Source: Spisula solida
Lineage: Eukaryota; Mollusca; Bivalvia; Venerida; Mactridae
NCBI GenBank assembly: GCA_947247005.1
Contig: OX365948.1
Location: forward strand, 3,472,001-3,536,000
Length of the DNA stretch: 64,000 nucleotides
Reading direction: 5' to 3'
Shown: positions 44,845 to 56,633 of the stretch, in pieces
Position numbering within the stretch: the first letter of the stretch is position 1
Layout: the number at the start of each line of letters is the position of its first letter
The notes under the pieces: model-generated
What the model saw: the letters and a program-made list of their open reading frames with translations, nothing else
Databases searched by the model: none
What the model was told of the DNA's origin: nothing
Program-made: the position numbers and the translations under genes

Positions 44845-47560
44845 TAACATTATAGGTGGAAATGTAACACACAATAAAGTGTAACCTTTCTCATGAAGCG
44901 ATCAGGAAAACTTTTCCTGCAAATTTTGTGGAATATGTTTCCTGACATTATACGAAGAAAAGTAACACACACTAAAGTGTAACATTCCTCATGGACATAC
45001 CAGGAAATGTTTCCGGACATTATACGAAGAAAAGTAATACACACTAAAGTGTAACATTCCTCATGGACATACCAGGAAATGTTTCCGGACATTATACGAA
45101 GAAAAGTAACACACACTAAAGTGTAACATTCCTCATGGACGTACCAGGAAATGTTTCCGGACATTATACGGAGAAAAGTAACACACACCAAAGTGTAACA
45201 TTCCTCATGGACGTACCAGGAAATGTTTCCGGACATTATACGGAGAAAAGTAACACACACTAAAGTGTAACTTTCCTCATGGACATACCAGGAAATGTTT
45301 CCGGACATTATACGGAGAAAAGTAACACACACTAAAGTGTAACATTCCTCATGGACGTACCAGGAAATGTTTCCGGACATTATACGGAGAAAAGTAACAC
45401 ACACCAAAGTGTAACATTCCTCATGGACGTACCAGGAAATGTTTCCGGACATTATACGGAGAAAAGTAACACACACTAAAGTGTAACTTTCCTCATGGAC
45501 ATACCAGGAAATGTTTCCGGACATTATACGGAGAAAAGTAACACACACTAAAGTGTAACATTCCTCATGGACGTACCAGGAAATGTTTCCGGACATTATA
45601 CGGATAAAAGTAACACACACTAAAGTGTAACATTCCTCATGGACATACCAGGAAATGTTTCCGGGCATCATACGGAGAAAAGTAACACACTAAAGTGTAA
45701 CATTCCTCATGGACATACCAGGAAATGCTTCCGGACATTATACGGAGAAAAGTAACACACACTAAAGTGTAACATTCCTCATGGACATACCAGGAAATGT
45801 TTCCGGACATTATACGGATAAAGGTAACACACACTAAAGTGTAACATTCCTCATGGACATACCAGGAAATGTTTCCGGACATCATACGGAGAAAAGTAAC
45901 ACACACTAAAGTGTAGGGGTGAGCCGATACATCGAAATATCGATGCATTGCGATCTCGAGTGTCCCGATAGTATGGATCGATAGTAAAAGAATCGATCCA
46001 ATAACTATCGCCGATAGTTAGCCCAACTATCGATAGTTACGATAGTTTAAATAAAATGTATTATTACATTAAAACAACTTCCGTTCTCGTTAAAAAACTA
46101 ATTTTAGATAATCATACGCACCAAAACTGCCAAAAAGTACCAATATTGCAATCGTTTATCCATTGAACATGATAAAAACTTAAATTGTATTAATCTATTT
46201 CTGTTAAACTCATTTTAAATCATTTCCACAAATTGTAGATTAGTCTGTTGTACAACGAAGTGATATCTAACACAGTGCAAATTTGCATTTACAAGTTAAT
46301 CTATGGTTTTCCAATCTTGGCAATAACTATTGCAATAGTATCGCAATAGTTACCAGCAATACAATAGTATCGCAATAGTACTTTCAGCAATAGCAATAGT
46401 ATTGCAATAGTCAAAAATGGACTCGATAGTCACCCCTACTAAAGTGTAACATTCCTCATGGACATACCAGGAAATGTTTCCGGACATTATACGGAGAAAA
46501 GTAACACACACTAAAGTGTAACATTCCTTATTGACGTACCAGGAAATGTTTCCGGACATTATACGGAGAAAAGTAACACACACTAAAGTGTAACATTCCT
46601 CATGGACATACCAGGAAATGTTTCCGGACATCATACGGAGAAAAGTAACACACAATTAAGTGTAACATTCCTCATGGACATACCAGGAAATGTTTCCGGA
46701 CATTATATGGAGAAAAGGTAACACACAATTAAGTGTAACATTCCTCATGGACATACCAGGAAATGTTTCCGGACATTATATGGAGAAAAGTAACACACAC
46801 TAAAGTGTAACATTCCTCATGGACATACCAGGAAATGTTTCCGGATATTATACGTAGAAAAGTAACACACACTAAAGTGTAACATTCCTCATGGACATAC
46901 CAGGAAATGTTTCCGGACATTATATGGAGAAAAGTAACACACACTAAAGTGCAACATTCCTCATGGACATACCAGGAAATGTTTCCGGACATTATATGGA
47001 GAAAAGTAACACACACTAAAGTGTAACATTCCTCATGGACATACCAGGAAATGTTTCCGGACATTATATGGAGAAAAGTAACACACACTAAAGTGCAACA
47101 TTCCTCATGGACATACCAGGAAATGTTTCCGGACATTATATGGAGAAAAGTAACACACACTAAAGTGTAACATTCCCTATGGACATACCAGGAAATGTTT
47201 CCGGACATTATATGGAGAAAAGTAACACACACTAAAGTGTAACATTCCTCATGGACATACCAGGAAAGGTTTCCGGACATTATATGGAGAAAAGTAACAC
47301 ACATTATGTAAGTGTAACATTTCTCATGGACAGATAAGGAAATGTTTTCTGATATTATATGGAGAAAAGTAACAAACATTATATAAGTGTAACATTTCTC
47401 ATGGACAGATAAGGAAATGTTTTCTGATATTATATGGAGAAAAGTAACATACAGTATATAAGTGTAACATTTCTCATGGACAGATAAGGAAATGTTTTCT
47501 CATATATTATATGGCGAAAAGTAACATACATTATGTATGTGTAACATTTCTCATAAAGAT
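44845..47560. repeat. 72-bp-unit tandem array, interrupted by a hAT-like element
   Basis: About 30 copies of a 72-bp unit with AAGTGTAACATTCCTCATGG, ATACCAGGAAATGTTTCCGG and CATTATACGGAGAAAAGTAAC. Left block 44845-45913 and right block 46439-47560; units at both outer ends are diverged. Because 72 is a multiple of three, a minus-strand 24-residue repeat (MSGNISWYVHEECYTLVCVT plus FLRI) stays open for up to 273 codons. Purine/pyrimidine sequence identity between units and absence of splice or start context argue for a satellite, not a protein. Confidence 0.93.
45914..46438. mobile_element. Non-autonomous hAT-like element in the 72-bp array
   Basis: 525 bp with terminal inverted repeats TAGGGGTGA and TCACCCCTA, flanked on both sides by the 8-bp duplication CTAAAGTG, which is part of the array unit. 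An 8-bp target duplication and this type of TIR are typical of the hAT superfamily. The ends carry many ATCGATA and GCAATAGTA repeats; no transposase frame is present. Confidence 0.85.
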
Positions 47561-48412
47561 CAAGAATACATTTTCTGCAAATTGGTGGAAATGTTTCTGT
47601 AACGGAACAGCTTTCCTAATTTGGTGTAGAATGGTGAAAGACTTGCTAAGGAGTACACAATGTATACTGCTTGATTTTTACCTAGCTGGTTTGTATGTGC
47701 CAAATATCACAATAGTATCATAACAAAACTGTATACATATTACAAATAGTTTATTCCCAAACTAAATGAGTATAAATATTTCTCATGCATATCACATGCT
47801 CACAATGTTAACAAAATTGGAAAAGCTTGTCAAGTGAATATCCTATCATTTTAAAGTTTTATTAGTGCCTGAATGTCACATGTTTTTGAAAGCATCAAGT
47901 GATCCCTGCTAAAGTTAAAAGCTTGACAATCAAATAAACTGATTCAATCAATGTTATTTACTATATACTACGAACATTAAATTAGTGCATGTATATATAG
48001 CTAAAACATATTAAATTTAATCGATTGCTTACTACCATTGTTTAAACCTTTTGGTTTTAGAGTTACAGTAAGCTTCATAAAGATAACGTTTCAATAACTA
48101 TAATATAACAAATGTCACACAAACATGAGGGTAACATGAATATTGTCAGACCTTGAAAACTGTGTATCACCCAGGCAATGCCAAGAGTAGACCAACAATA
48201 CAATTATAAGTGTTTCCCCTCCCGGTCCATGTAAATAAAGGTAGGGTTGGAAGGTAATAAATATATCTATTTGTTCCTAAGTTTTCTTTATGTGGATACA
48301 TAGAAAACAATCTACATTTGTATGAAATTAAAGTGCCACATTAGTTTTTTACAATGCTATTATTATTAATATTAGGATGTATCACAGACTAGATTAAACA
48401 AGAAGGCCACAA
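47561..48412. other. No gene recognised
   Basis: AT-rich sequence without recognised repeats or splice-bounded frames. Confidence 0.5.
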
Positions 48413-48985
48413 AAAGAGTATATTAAGTCAGACAGGGAAGGCAGCACTCAACTTAACCAGCCGAGCACAGAAAACATTAAAAACACACAAAGCACAATGC
48501 CCAACTAAACAAGCGCAGATCCGCCCAAGTCTAAGCAGTCGAAAAGTATAATAAATTATAACTAGCTGAATGACCCAGTAAAAAAGATACAGCAACCAAA
48601 AGGTGGAATGCCTACGCTGAATGACCTAGAAACAACAGTAAAACTGCTGAACTACATAGTTATAGCAGCCTTTAGTCTCAAAAGTTAAATAACAGTATTA
48701 AAACGTTGAAAGGCCCGTATAGTCGGATGACCTACTAACTAGCTGAATGACCCAGTTTCCACAGCAAAAGGACTATATTGCCCCGCTTTAGCTGTAAGAA
48801 ATCTTAAAACGAAGAAGTGCCCAACACACTACCGTCCAAGAAAATTAAACGCCCCTAGTCTCATTGTTAAAAATTGAATAGAAAAGATTCAGCAAACAAA
48901 AGGCAGAAAGCCCACGCTGAATGACCTAGTAACAACAGTAAAACTGCTGAACTACATAGTTAGCAGCCTACAGTCTAAAAGTTAA
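48413..48985 (+). mobile_element. LINE 3'-end-related repeat
   Basis: Begins AAAAAGAGTATATTAAGTCA, as does the end of LINE ORF2 at about 56590, and follows it for about 240 bp (CAGACAGGGAAGGCAGCACT, AACCAGCCGAGCACAGAAAA). It then diverges into a further 330 bp shared with 43900-44440. A 5'-truncated insertion of a related LINE family. Confidence 0.7.
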
Positions 48986-49757
48986 GACGTACGCCATGTT
49001 TGACTACGGTGCTTTGTTGTAACCTTGCTTACAATGCAAATGGAATCTGGTTTTCAATTTTAGTACCTGCAGTGACCCACCGACACCACTGTTGATCTCA
49101 AGTGGCATATTTATACAATTGACCTTTACCTAAACACCAAGTTTCATCACACTTTCTGAATCCTAACTGAAAATATTGATGAAAAACTGATTCTATTTTT
49201 AGTACAATGTTGTTAATGTAAGGGGAAAGAAACGTAATTTTATTTGTGGCCTCATGTTCATTTTCAAAGGAGAAGATATTCATGTAGCCCCCAATAAGAC
49301 ATGAGTAATAAAAATGATATACAGGAGCAGACTTGGCCTGCAACACCCCTTGTTTTTGAGAAATTCATAAACAAGAGGTCCATCATGACCCTAGATTACT
49401 CACCTGAGTACAGCCGCCACATGCAGCCACATAATAATATGAACTAAGGCATTGCCTAAAAAGGTGATTCATTCATCCAAAGATAATAAATTAATAATTA
49501 ATGAGTAGGTATTGTAAAAAGAAAAAAATAGTTGCTTTTCATTTGCTACAACCAAAGCAAATTTTATGAATTAAGGAGGTACGCGCACCTTTGATCTAAC
49601 GATCGAATTTTCCTTGAAACATCTTAAATGACAGAACAGTCTTCTAGAACAACATTGAAATCATAAAAATGATATGTCACCAGGCTTGTTTTCGACATAC
49701 ATGGCTTTCTAATGACCTACCATTGTATTTTGTTCATTTTATCTATTCACGTAGCTT
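48986..49757. other. No gene recognised
   Basis: Contains a minus-strand open frame of 82 codons (49098-49346) without domain or splice support, and CATGACCCTAGATTACTCAC (about 49384), which resembles part of a repeat common in bivalve genomes. Confidence 0.4.
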
Positions 49758-49879
49758 TGTTTGTTGAGTAATAAAATATAGGCACGTGTTTGGATGCGTA
49801 GTAATTAAATCACGAGTGCGTAGCACGAGTGATTTAATGTATGCATTCAAACGAGTGCCTATATTTTATAACACAACAA
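49758..49879. repeat. Imperfect palindrome (hairpin repeat)
   Basis: Arms TGTTGAGTAATAAAATATAG with GGCACGTGTTTGGATGCG against CGAGTGCCTATATTTTATAA and ATTCAAAC; centre CACGAGTGCGTAGCACGAGTG without its last base. MITE-like. Confidence 0.7.
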
Positions 49880-51496
49880 AGCACAACTCCTATTTATTAT
49901 TTCGATTCTAACATCGCTAATGCTTTACCACTTATAGCATAACAAGACAGGTTGACGTCAAACTACTTTCTTTCCTAGGAATGTTACCATCAACGTTTCG
50001 TCATTTGTCATTCTATATGACGTCAAACGTGACGACATCAATCAGCTATACTTTATCTCGGTAATAAAATATGGTAAGCTCAATATACGCAAAGAAGGCA
50101 AATCTCACGTGCTATGTTAGAATTTTAGTTATTGGTAAGCAAGGGGAAAACTCTGTTAAAAAATACTGAAATCAGACTCAAACTTATAAAAAATAACCAG
50201 AAAAAAACAACAAATGTTAAAATAGTTTTTGTTTATTCTGATTATTTCCGGACGATAACTCGGTTAATCTAAAACAATTGCACACCCTACAATGCCATTA
50301 AATCTTATTTTGGTATTCTATACCTCGAATGATAAAATAAACACACATGAATTCCGCTGCTGAAAGTACCTGGATATATTGGTCCTTATGAAAGAAAACA
50401 CCATTTTCAATATGGCGGCCAATTAACCGGTTCAATTGGATTTCATACCATAGATTAACCGCCGGATTTCAAAATATTATTGAAATTGTCCCAGTCCTAA
50501 TTCTGATACACATTAGTATTAATACGAGTTATGTGTGTAACGTCATAAATGTCATAAAACGTTGTGTCATTTTTTGCGTTGTGATCTAAAACAAACATGA
50601 CATCTGGCCATCTAGAAGTTTGTATAGAAGTTTTTCGTTATGTCGAATTTTATTTTTGGTCCCGATAATCTAACTGGCACTTAAAATCTATTGTTCAATT
50701 CAAACTTAGGCGCCGAATGTTTTCACGCCTCACCTGTATGCATTCTTCGATTTACCTGTAATTTTTACAACTTCCATTGTTAATCAATTAAGTGTGAGCA
50801 TCAATTTGCGCAAACATATCTCATGCAGCTTCGAATAAAAACAACTGAAAATACGGGGTCATCCTGGACATGATAAACCCCCTTTTAACCTGTACTGTGA
50901 CTTCGACAGCAAAAGTGGTTCTCTAACTTATTTTGAATTTCAAATATTTCAATGTGTATGTTACCTTAAAGCTAGTAACCAAAGTCACGTCAGAAAGCCA
51001 ACATGCAAACTTATGTCCGCGGAATTTGCTTCAAATACGAGATATGCCGGACACGATAAAACCCATGTAATCCCGTACCGTGACTTGGAACGGAACAAAA
51101 TGGCTTTCAAACTTATCGAATATCTCGAATTTTCGTTATGTCAAAATGATTTTCCTGGTCCTGAAAAATTCGAGATAACAAGAGTTGACTGATGACAACA
51201 ACAAACATACTTTTAACAATGTTTTCAGAATATGCGCAGAAATATGCTCACAAACAACTGTAGTATTCATCCTTAAAGCATTATTTCAGGGTTCTCACAA
51301 ATATTTTGACACAAAATGTCCTGATATAATTTCCCTGACCAAACACCTGCCTTGCATTCAAGGACACATTATGTGACGTACGTTTCACACCTGGTACGCA
51401 CTTGTTATTCGTTGAACGGTATGTTTAAAAAGACATGTTTGTCACGTATGCCAAGTTTGGTTAACCATATCCAGAGGTGGTGTGTGTGTATTACAC
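49880..51496. other. No gene recognised; internally repetitive part at 50830-51180
   Basis: Two related blocks of about 150 bp (GGACATGATAAACCC ... TGTACTGTGACTTCGACAGC and GGACACGATAAAACCC ... CCGTACCGTGACTTGGAACG) follow each other. No coding content seen in the rest. Confidence 0.45.
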
Positions 51497-51855
51497 TCGG
51501 CAAAACTTATAAGTACACACTTGTTTATTTGCCCATAACTCGGTCAATGCGTCTTTGATCGTGCTGAAAATTTCAACATATGTAGATTGGATATGTAGAA
51601 TTACAATACAATCGATGTTTTTAACATCTGATTTAAATTGTCACAAACAGAACAAAATTAATGATGCCAACAGCAGAATCTAAAAAAACACAATACTGCC
51701 GTGTGTTCATCGGGCGATTGTCAGGTTGCTAATGCACATATGGCCCCGCTGCGCTGATACAGTACGGTTTCAACTGAAGCGTATACCAATTGGCACGAGA
51801 AATATTCGAGCTGTTCATACTGTATCAACATTGAAAAGGAGGACAAATATTGAGC

Positions 51856-53397
51856 ATGGGCGGATCTAGGGGTAAATTTAATAATGGCAGTAAAATGTGC
51901 CAGAACACTGAACCAGATCGATCGAACACTGCTAATTCCCCGCACATTCAAAATACTGACATGCAGACAAACGCATCGTCTATAAGTGCTAGCGAACTTT
52001 TCGGCCAGTCGATGAATTTATTACATGGTAACCAACATGAAAATCCAAGTACAAAAATGCAAGAACAAGCCAGTAATTTCGACACCACGCAACACAACCA
52101 GATGCAGAATACACAGGTACAAAATACAGCACTTCTGTTTGAAAATCGACCATACTATCAGCAACCAATTCAGCAAATAGGGTCTAATTGTGCAATACCA
52201 CCGTGGGCTATTCACCTTGGACAACAGATGCAAAATATACAAGCAACTCTTGAAAGCCAGAATTGTAGATGGCAATCAGTAGAAACACATATATCAACTC
52301 AAAATGAGAGACTACTAACTATGGAATCTCAACTAAGGGATTTGTCAATAATGAAACGAAATATTGACAAAACAAACACAGAAGTTGGTAACGTACAAAG
52401 TCAGATGAAAGAGATAAAGAGGCGAGTAAAAGAACATGATGAGACAATGAACCTGTATAGTGATATGTGTGAAGGAATAACAAATAACAATGATGAATTC
52501 GATAGGAGAATGAGAAAGATTGAAGAAAGAATTGAAAGTATAGAATATAAACAGAGTGAAAATGAAAGAAACATGGAACAAACTGATGATAAGATTTTGG
52601 ACATACAGTGGCGTAGCATGAGGGAAAATCTTCTGTTTGGTGGAATACCAGAAGCTGAGAATTACGCAGATGAAGGTGAAGACTGTGAAGCTGTAATCAA
52701 ACAGTTCCTGAAAGACCACCTGAATACGACTGAAGAAATTTGTTTTGAGCGTGTGCATAGGCTAGGTCGATTCGATCGCGAGAAAACTGGACCGAGACCA
52801 ATCATAGCCAAATTCACATACTTTAAAGATAAAGACAGGATCAAACAGAAGGGTTATGAGCTATTAGGAGATTCGGACTATTGGGTTAAGGACCAATATC
52901 CTAAAGTAATGCAAGAGAGGCGTAAAGCACTGTATGCTATTGCCGATGAAGCCAGGAAGGTTGAAGAAAACAAAGTTCATTTTGTGAAGGATCGTCTGTA
53001 CATAAATGGACAACAATACAAGGCAGATACAAACATGGCGACAAGACAATCAGAACAACGCCCAATTCGAACAAATAGACAAAACGAGACATGGAATGGA
53101 CAAGTTAATTGGACCAGAACCTTCTACAGAAGTCAGAAACCGCGTATAAAACCACAGCATATTACAGCTGGTAACACTATAACTCTGACAAACAGATATG
53201 AACACTTAAGCAACTATCCACAGGACGAAACACCAAGGCGATCGTCACATGCAGGCAAGAAAAAGGCAACATCACCACTGGACGGTGATACCAATTACAA
53301 AAAGCCACACATAGTCAATAACGACAGTGATTCTGAAGGTGAAAGTGTTGGTGATAACAAGGAATGCGAAATACAAAAAAAAACACAGTTGATGTAA
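51856..53397 (+). CDS. LINE ORF1 protein (coiled coil, RRM-like, nucleic-acid chaperone type)
   Basis: 513 codons from ATG 51856. Gln/Asn-rich N-terminus; a heptad-rich, highly charged region at about residues 140-240; then an RRM-like domain from about residue 248 (RSMRENLLFGGIPEAEN, ERVHRLGRFDR, PRPIIAKFTYFKDKDRI) and a C-terminal part (RRKALYAIADEARK, VHFVKDRLYINGQQY), the layout of L1-type ORF1p (Transposase_22 family). Such proteins coat LINE RNA. A nine-A run at 53375-53383 is followed by a short out-of-frame tail and TAA. In the alternative frame the sequence continues with a second copy of the CxIQKK...QDV motif to TAG at 53505, so the annotated end is probably a frameshift, mutational or programmed. 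Confidence 0.8.
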   Translation: MGGSRGKFNNGSKMCQNTEPDRSNTANSPHIQNTDMQTNASSISASELFGQSMNLLHGNQHENPSTKMQEQASNFDTTQHNQMQNTQVQNTALLFENRPYYQQPIQQIGSNCAIPPWAIHLGQQMQNIQATLESQNCRWQSVETHISTQNERLLTMESQLRDLSIMKRNIDKTNTEVGNVQSQMKEIKRRVKEHDETMNLYSDMCEGITNNNDEFDRRMRKIEERIESIEYKQSENERNMEQTDDKILDIQWRSMRENLLFGGIPEAENYADEGEDCEAVIKQFLKDHLNTTEEICFERVHRLGRFDREKTGPRPIIAKFTYFKDKDRIKQKGYELLGDSDYWVKDQYPKVMQERRKALYAIADEARKVEENKVHFVKDRLYINGQQYKADTNMATRQSEQRPIRTNRQNETWNGQVNWTRTFYRSQKPRIKPQHITAGNTITLTNRYEHLSNYPQDETPRRSSHAGKKKATSPLDGDTNYKKPHIVNNDSDSEGESVGDNKECEIQKKTQLM

Positions 53398-53507
53398 TTC
53401 AGGATGTGCAGTCTCAACCGCGTGAACCTGAAAACAAAGGATGTGACATACAGAAAAAATCAATCGATGAAAATCAGGATGTGCTGGATGTAAACACACA
53501 ACAATAG

Positions 53508-56500
53508 CGATCTGTGGGTAACGACTGTAACGGGGCAGAAAACTATTTTCAATTTCGTGATAGTGAATCTACTGTTTACAATAGTCTGAAACTGTTATCA
53601 CTGAATGTTGGTGGTGTTTTGTCTAAGGTGAAGTCACCTGATTTTGTTGATTTTATATGTAAACATGATATCATTTGTCTGCAAGAAACAAAAACTGATG
53701 ATAGTGATACTATAACAATTCCAGGTTTTGATATTCATGTTTTCAATAGAAAAAAATTGACACGATATAGATCAGGTGGAATGTGTCTAATTGTTAGATC
53801 AAGTTTATCAAAATTTGTTAAAATTTATGATAACTCACAAAGTAATATTATAAAATTCTTTTCCTTGTCAAAAACTCTATATGGAGGTGACCAAGATTTG
53901 AAAGTTGGAATGTTATACATTCCACCTCGTGGTACAAAGTATGCTCATGTCGATCCTTACTTTGAAATTCAGAATGAACTTTTCAGATATTGTCCTGAAG
54001 GTAATCATGTCATGCTTTTGGGTGATTTAAATTCACGTTGTGGAAGTTTGAGAGATTATGTAAATTTAGATCAAACAATAGCTCAAATGTTTGACCTGGA
54101 TGATGCAATTCTCGAAGACATTTTGGCATTTCAAAACTTTGCTACAGTTAGTTTGGAGAGAAATCATATAGATACTGGTACTAATGATTATGGTAAACAA
54201 CTGATAGAATTGTGTAAAAATAACCACCTGTTTATATGGAATGGTAGAATAGGTCAAGATATATCGAAACCGATGCTTACATGTAAAGACACTAGTGTTG
54301 TTGACTATATTATCTCTACATCTGATGTTTTTTATTATGTAAATGATTTTTATGTTGAACCATTTTGTGACCTATTTTCTGATGTCCACTGTGCACTGAC
54401 AACATCAATCAAACTAAAACGAAATACAGTGACTCAGGAAAGTCACACAAATGTAACACATGACAAGCCCCGTCTGTGGGATACTAATAAAATAGACGTT
54501 TTTACACAAAACTTAGACTTAAATAAGATAACACATTTAGAGCAAAGACTAGAAAATATTGTCGATACAAATGACTGTTCTCAAACAGAAATTGATACGA
54601 TAGTAACCGATATTGCAACCCTCTTTACTAATTGTTCTAAAGTATCATTCGGAGTAAAAAAGCCTAAACATAACCAAAATAAAAGAACAAATTCATTCCC
54701 TTGGTTTAATCATTCTTGCGTTCAAGCGCGAAATAAATATCACAAAGCAGGAAGTGCATATAATAGGTCAAAAACATTACACCTTAAGGAAAACCTAAAA
54801 CGACTAAGTAAACAATATAAATGTTCCTTAAGAATAGCACATAACACATATAATGATACAACAGTAAACAAATTAAGGTTCCGAAAGAGCAATAGTCCAA
54901 AACAGTATTGGAATATTATAAATGACAAACCAAAATCAAACGAAATGGGTGCGTCCCTAGAAGATCTGTATCAATATTTCAAAACAGTAAACGAAACAGC
55001 TGATCTAAATGAAACAAATAACTTTGAAAATAACCCTGAAACAATAATAGAAGAAACCGATGAGATAAATTTGCCAATAACCGAACAAGAAATAATAGAC
55101 GCGGTTAAAACCTTGAAAAATAATAAAGCGCCTGGGGTAGACAACATAGTAAATGAACATATAAAGTCGACTATTAATCTGATGTTACCCATATATGTCA
55201 AGTTATTTAATGTTGTCTTTGACAAAGGAATCATTCCTGAGAGTTGGACCGAAGGAATTATTAAACCTATCTATAAAGGTAAAGGCGACCAGACATCACC
55301 AGAAAATTATCGACCAATATCCCTGTTAAGTTGCTTTGGTAAACTTTTTACTCATATTCTGAATAAGAGATTAAACAAATATTCCGAAAAATATAATATT
55401 ATCCACGATACACAGGCTGGTTTCGCAAGAATTTCTCTACGACAGATAACATTTTTATTCTAAATAGTCTAATAGACATTACTAAGTCGGATAAAAAGAA
55501 GTTTTACTGTTGTTTCGTAGATTTCAAACAGGCCTTTGATTCAATTTGGAGACCCGGGCTATGGACAAAACTTTTAAAAGAAAATTGTATGAGAGGTGTG
55601 CGTCAAGGTGAAAACCTGTCACCTTTTTTATTCTCTATTTTTCTTAATGATTTAGACACACATTTGAGGGATAATTATGTAAATGGAATTGTTAAAGATT
55701 GTTTTATAGAAGATACCAGACTATTCTTAAAACTGTTCATTCTTCTGTATGCTGATGACACAGTTATATTTAGTGACGATGAGACAGATTTCCAAAATGC
55801 ATTAGACTTATTCAAAAATTATTGTGATACTTGGCGACTCAACATAAACGTTACAAAAACTAAAGTGATGGTTATATCAAATCGAAGAATACAATTACAT
55901 AATACATTTAAAATTGGTGAAGAAATATTGGAAGTTGTAGATGAATATAAATATCTTGGAATTGTATTTACAAAAAATGGATCATTCACAAAAACTAAAC
56001 AATATATTGCAGGACAAGCAAACAAGGCCATGTTCTCGTTGATTAGAAAAATAAAAAGACTGTCGCTACCGTATGATATCCAAATTGAATTGTTCAATAA
56101 AACAATTAAACCGATTTTGTTGTATGCCAGTGAAGTTTGGGGATTTGGAAACTTAGATGTTTTAGAACGAATTCAAATTAAATTTTACAAAAATATGTTA
56201 AAATTAAAAAAATCGACCCCAACATAATTATATGCTATATGGTGAATTAGGTATATATCCGCTAAAAATAGAAATACAAAATAGAGTAATTTCTTATTGG
56301 ACTCGGCTAATTGGTGACATTAGCACACCTGGTACTAATAAAATTTCCTCAAACATTTATCTCATGATACGAAAACTAACATCAATAGGTACGATAAAAT
56401 CACAATGGATAAAAAATATCAAAACTATTCTTTGTAATATTGGGCTATCAGGTATTTGGGATAGTCAATATATTATCAATTCTAAATGGTTAATACATTC

Positions 56501-56633
56501 ATCAAAACAAAAACTTCAGGATATTTTTGTACAGCATTGGTTTTCCGAAATGGAAAGAACCTCCAATACAAATGTTTATAAACATGTAAAAAGAGTATAT
56601 CAAGTCAGACAGGGAAGGCAGCACTCAACTTAA
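53508..56633 (+). pseudogene. LINE ORF2: endonuclease and reverse transcriptase, disrupted
   Basis: Opens directly after TAG 53505-53507 in the same frame; no ATG occurs until about 88 codons in, already inside the endonuclease. Endonuclease motifs: LSLNVGG, ICLQETK, LLGDLNSR, SVVDYIIST and SDVHCAL, all apparently intact. RT motifs: NNKAPGVDNIVNEHI, YRPISLLSCFGKL, FVDFKQAFDS, GVRQGENLSPFLFSIF, LLYADDTVIF, LNINVTKTKV, YLGIVFTKNGSF. Damage: one base missing near 55425; an apparent in-frame deletion of some 40 residues between KLLKENC and MRGVRQGE (about 55589); a further shift near 56228. The C-terminal part resumes at 56232 and stops at 56633. Confidence 0.85.

Noticed and set aside
44850..47379. 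Minus-strand 24-residue repeat frames up to 273 codons
   Set aside because: By-product of a 72-bp satellite unit; interrupted by a hAT element and lacking any gene structure.
49098..49346. 82-codon minus-strand frame as a gene
   Set aside because: No domain, no splice-bounded edges, lies in repeat-rich sequence.
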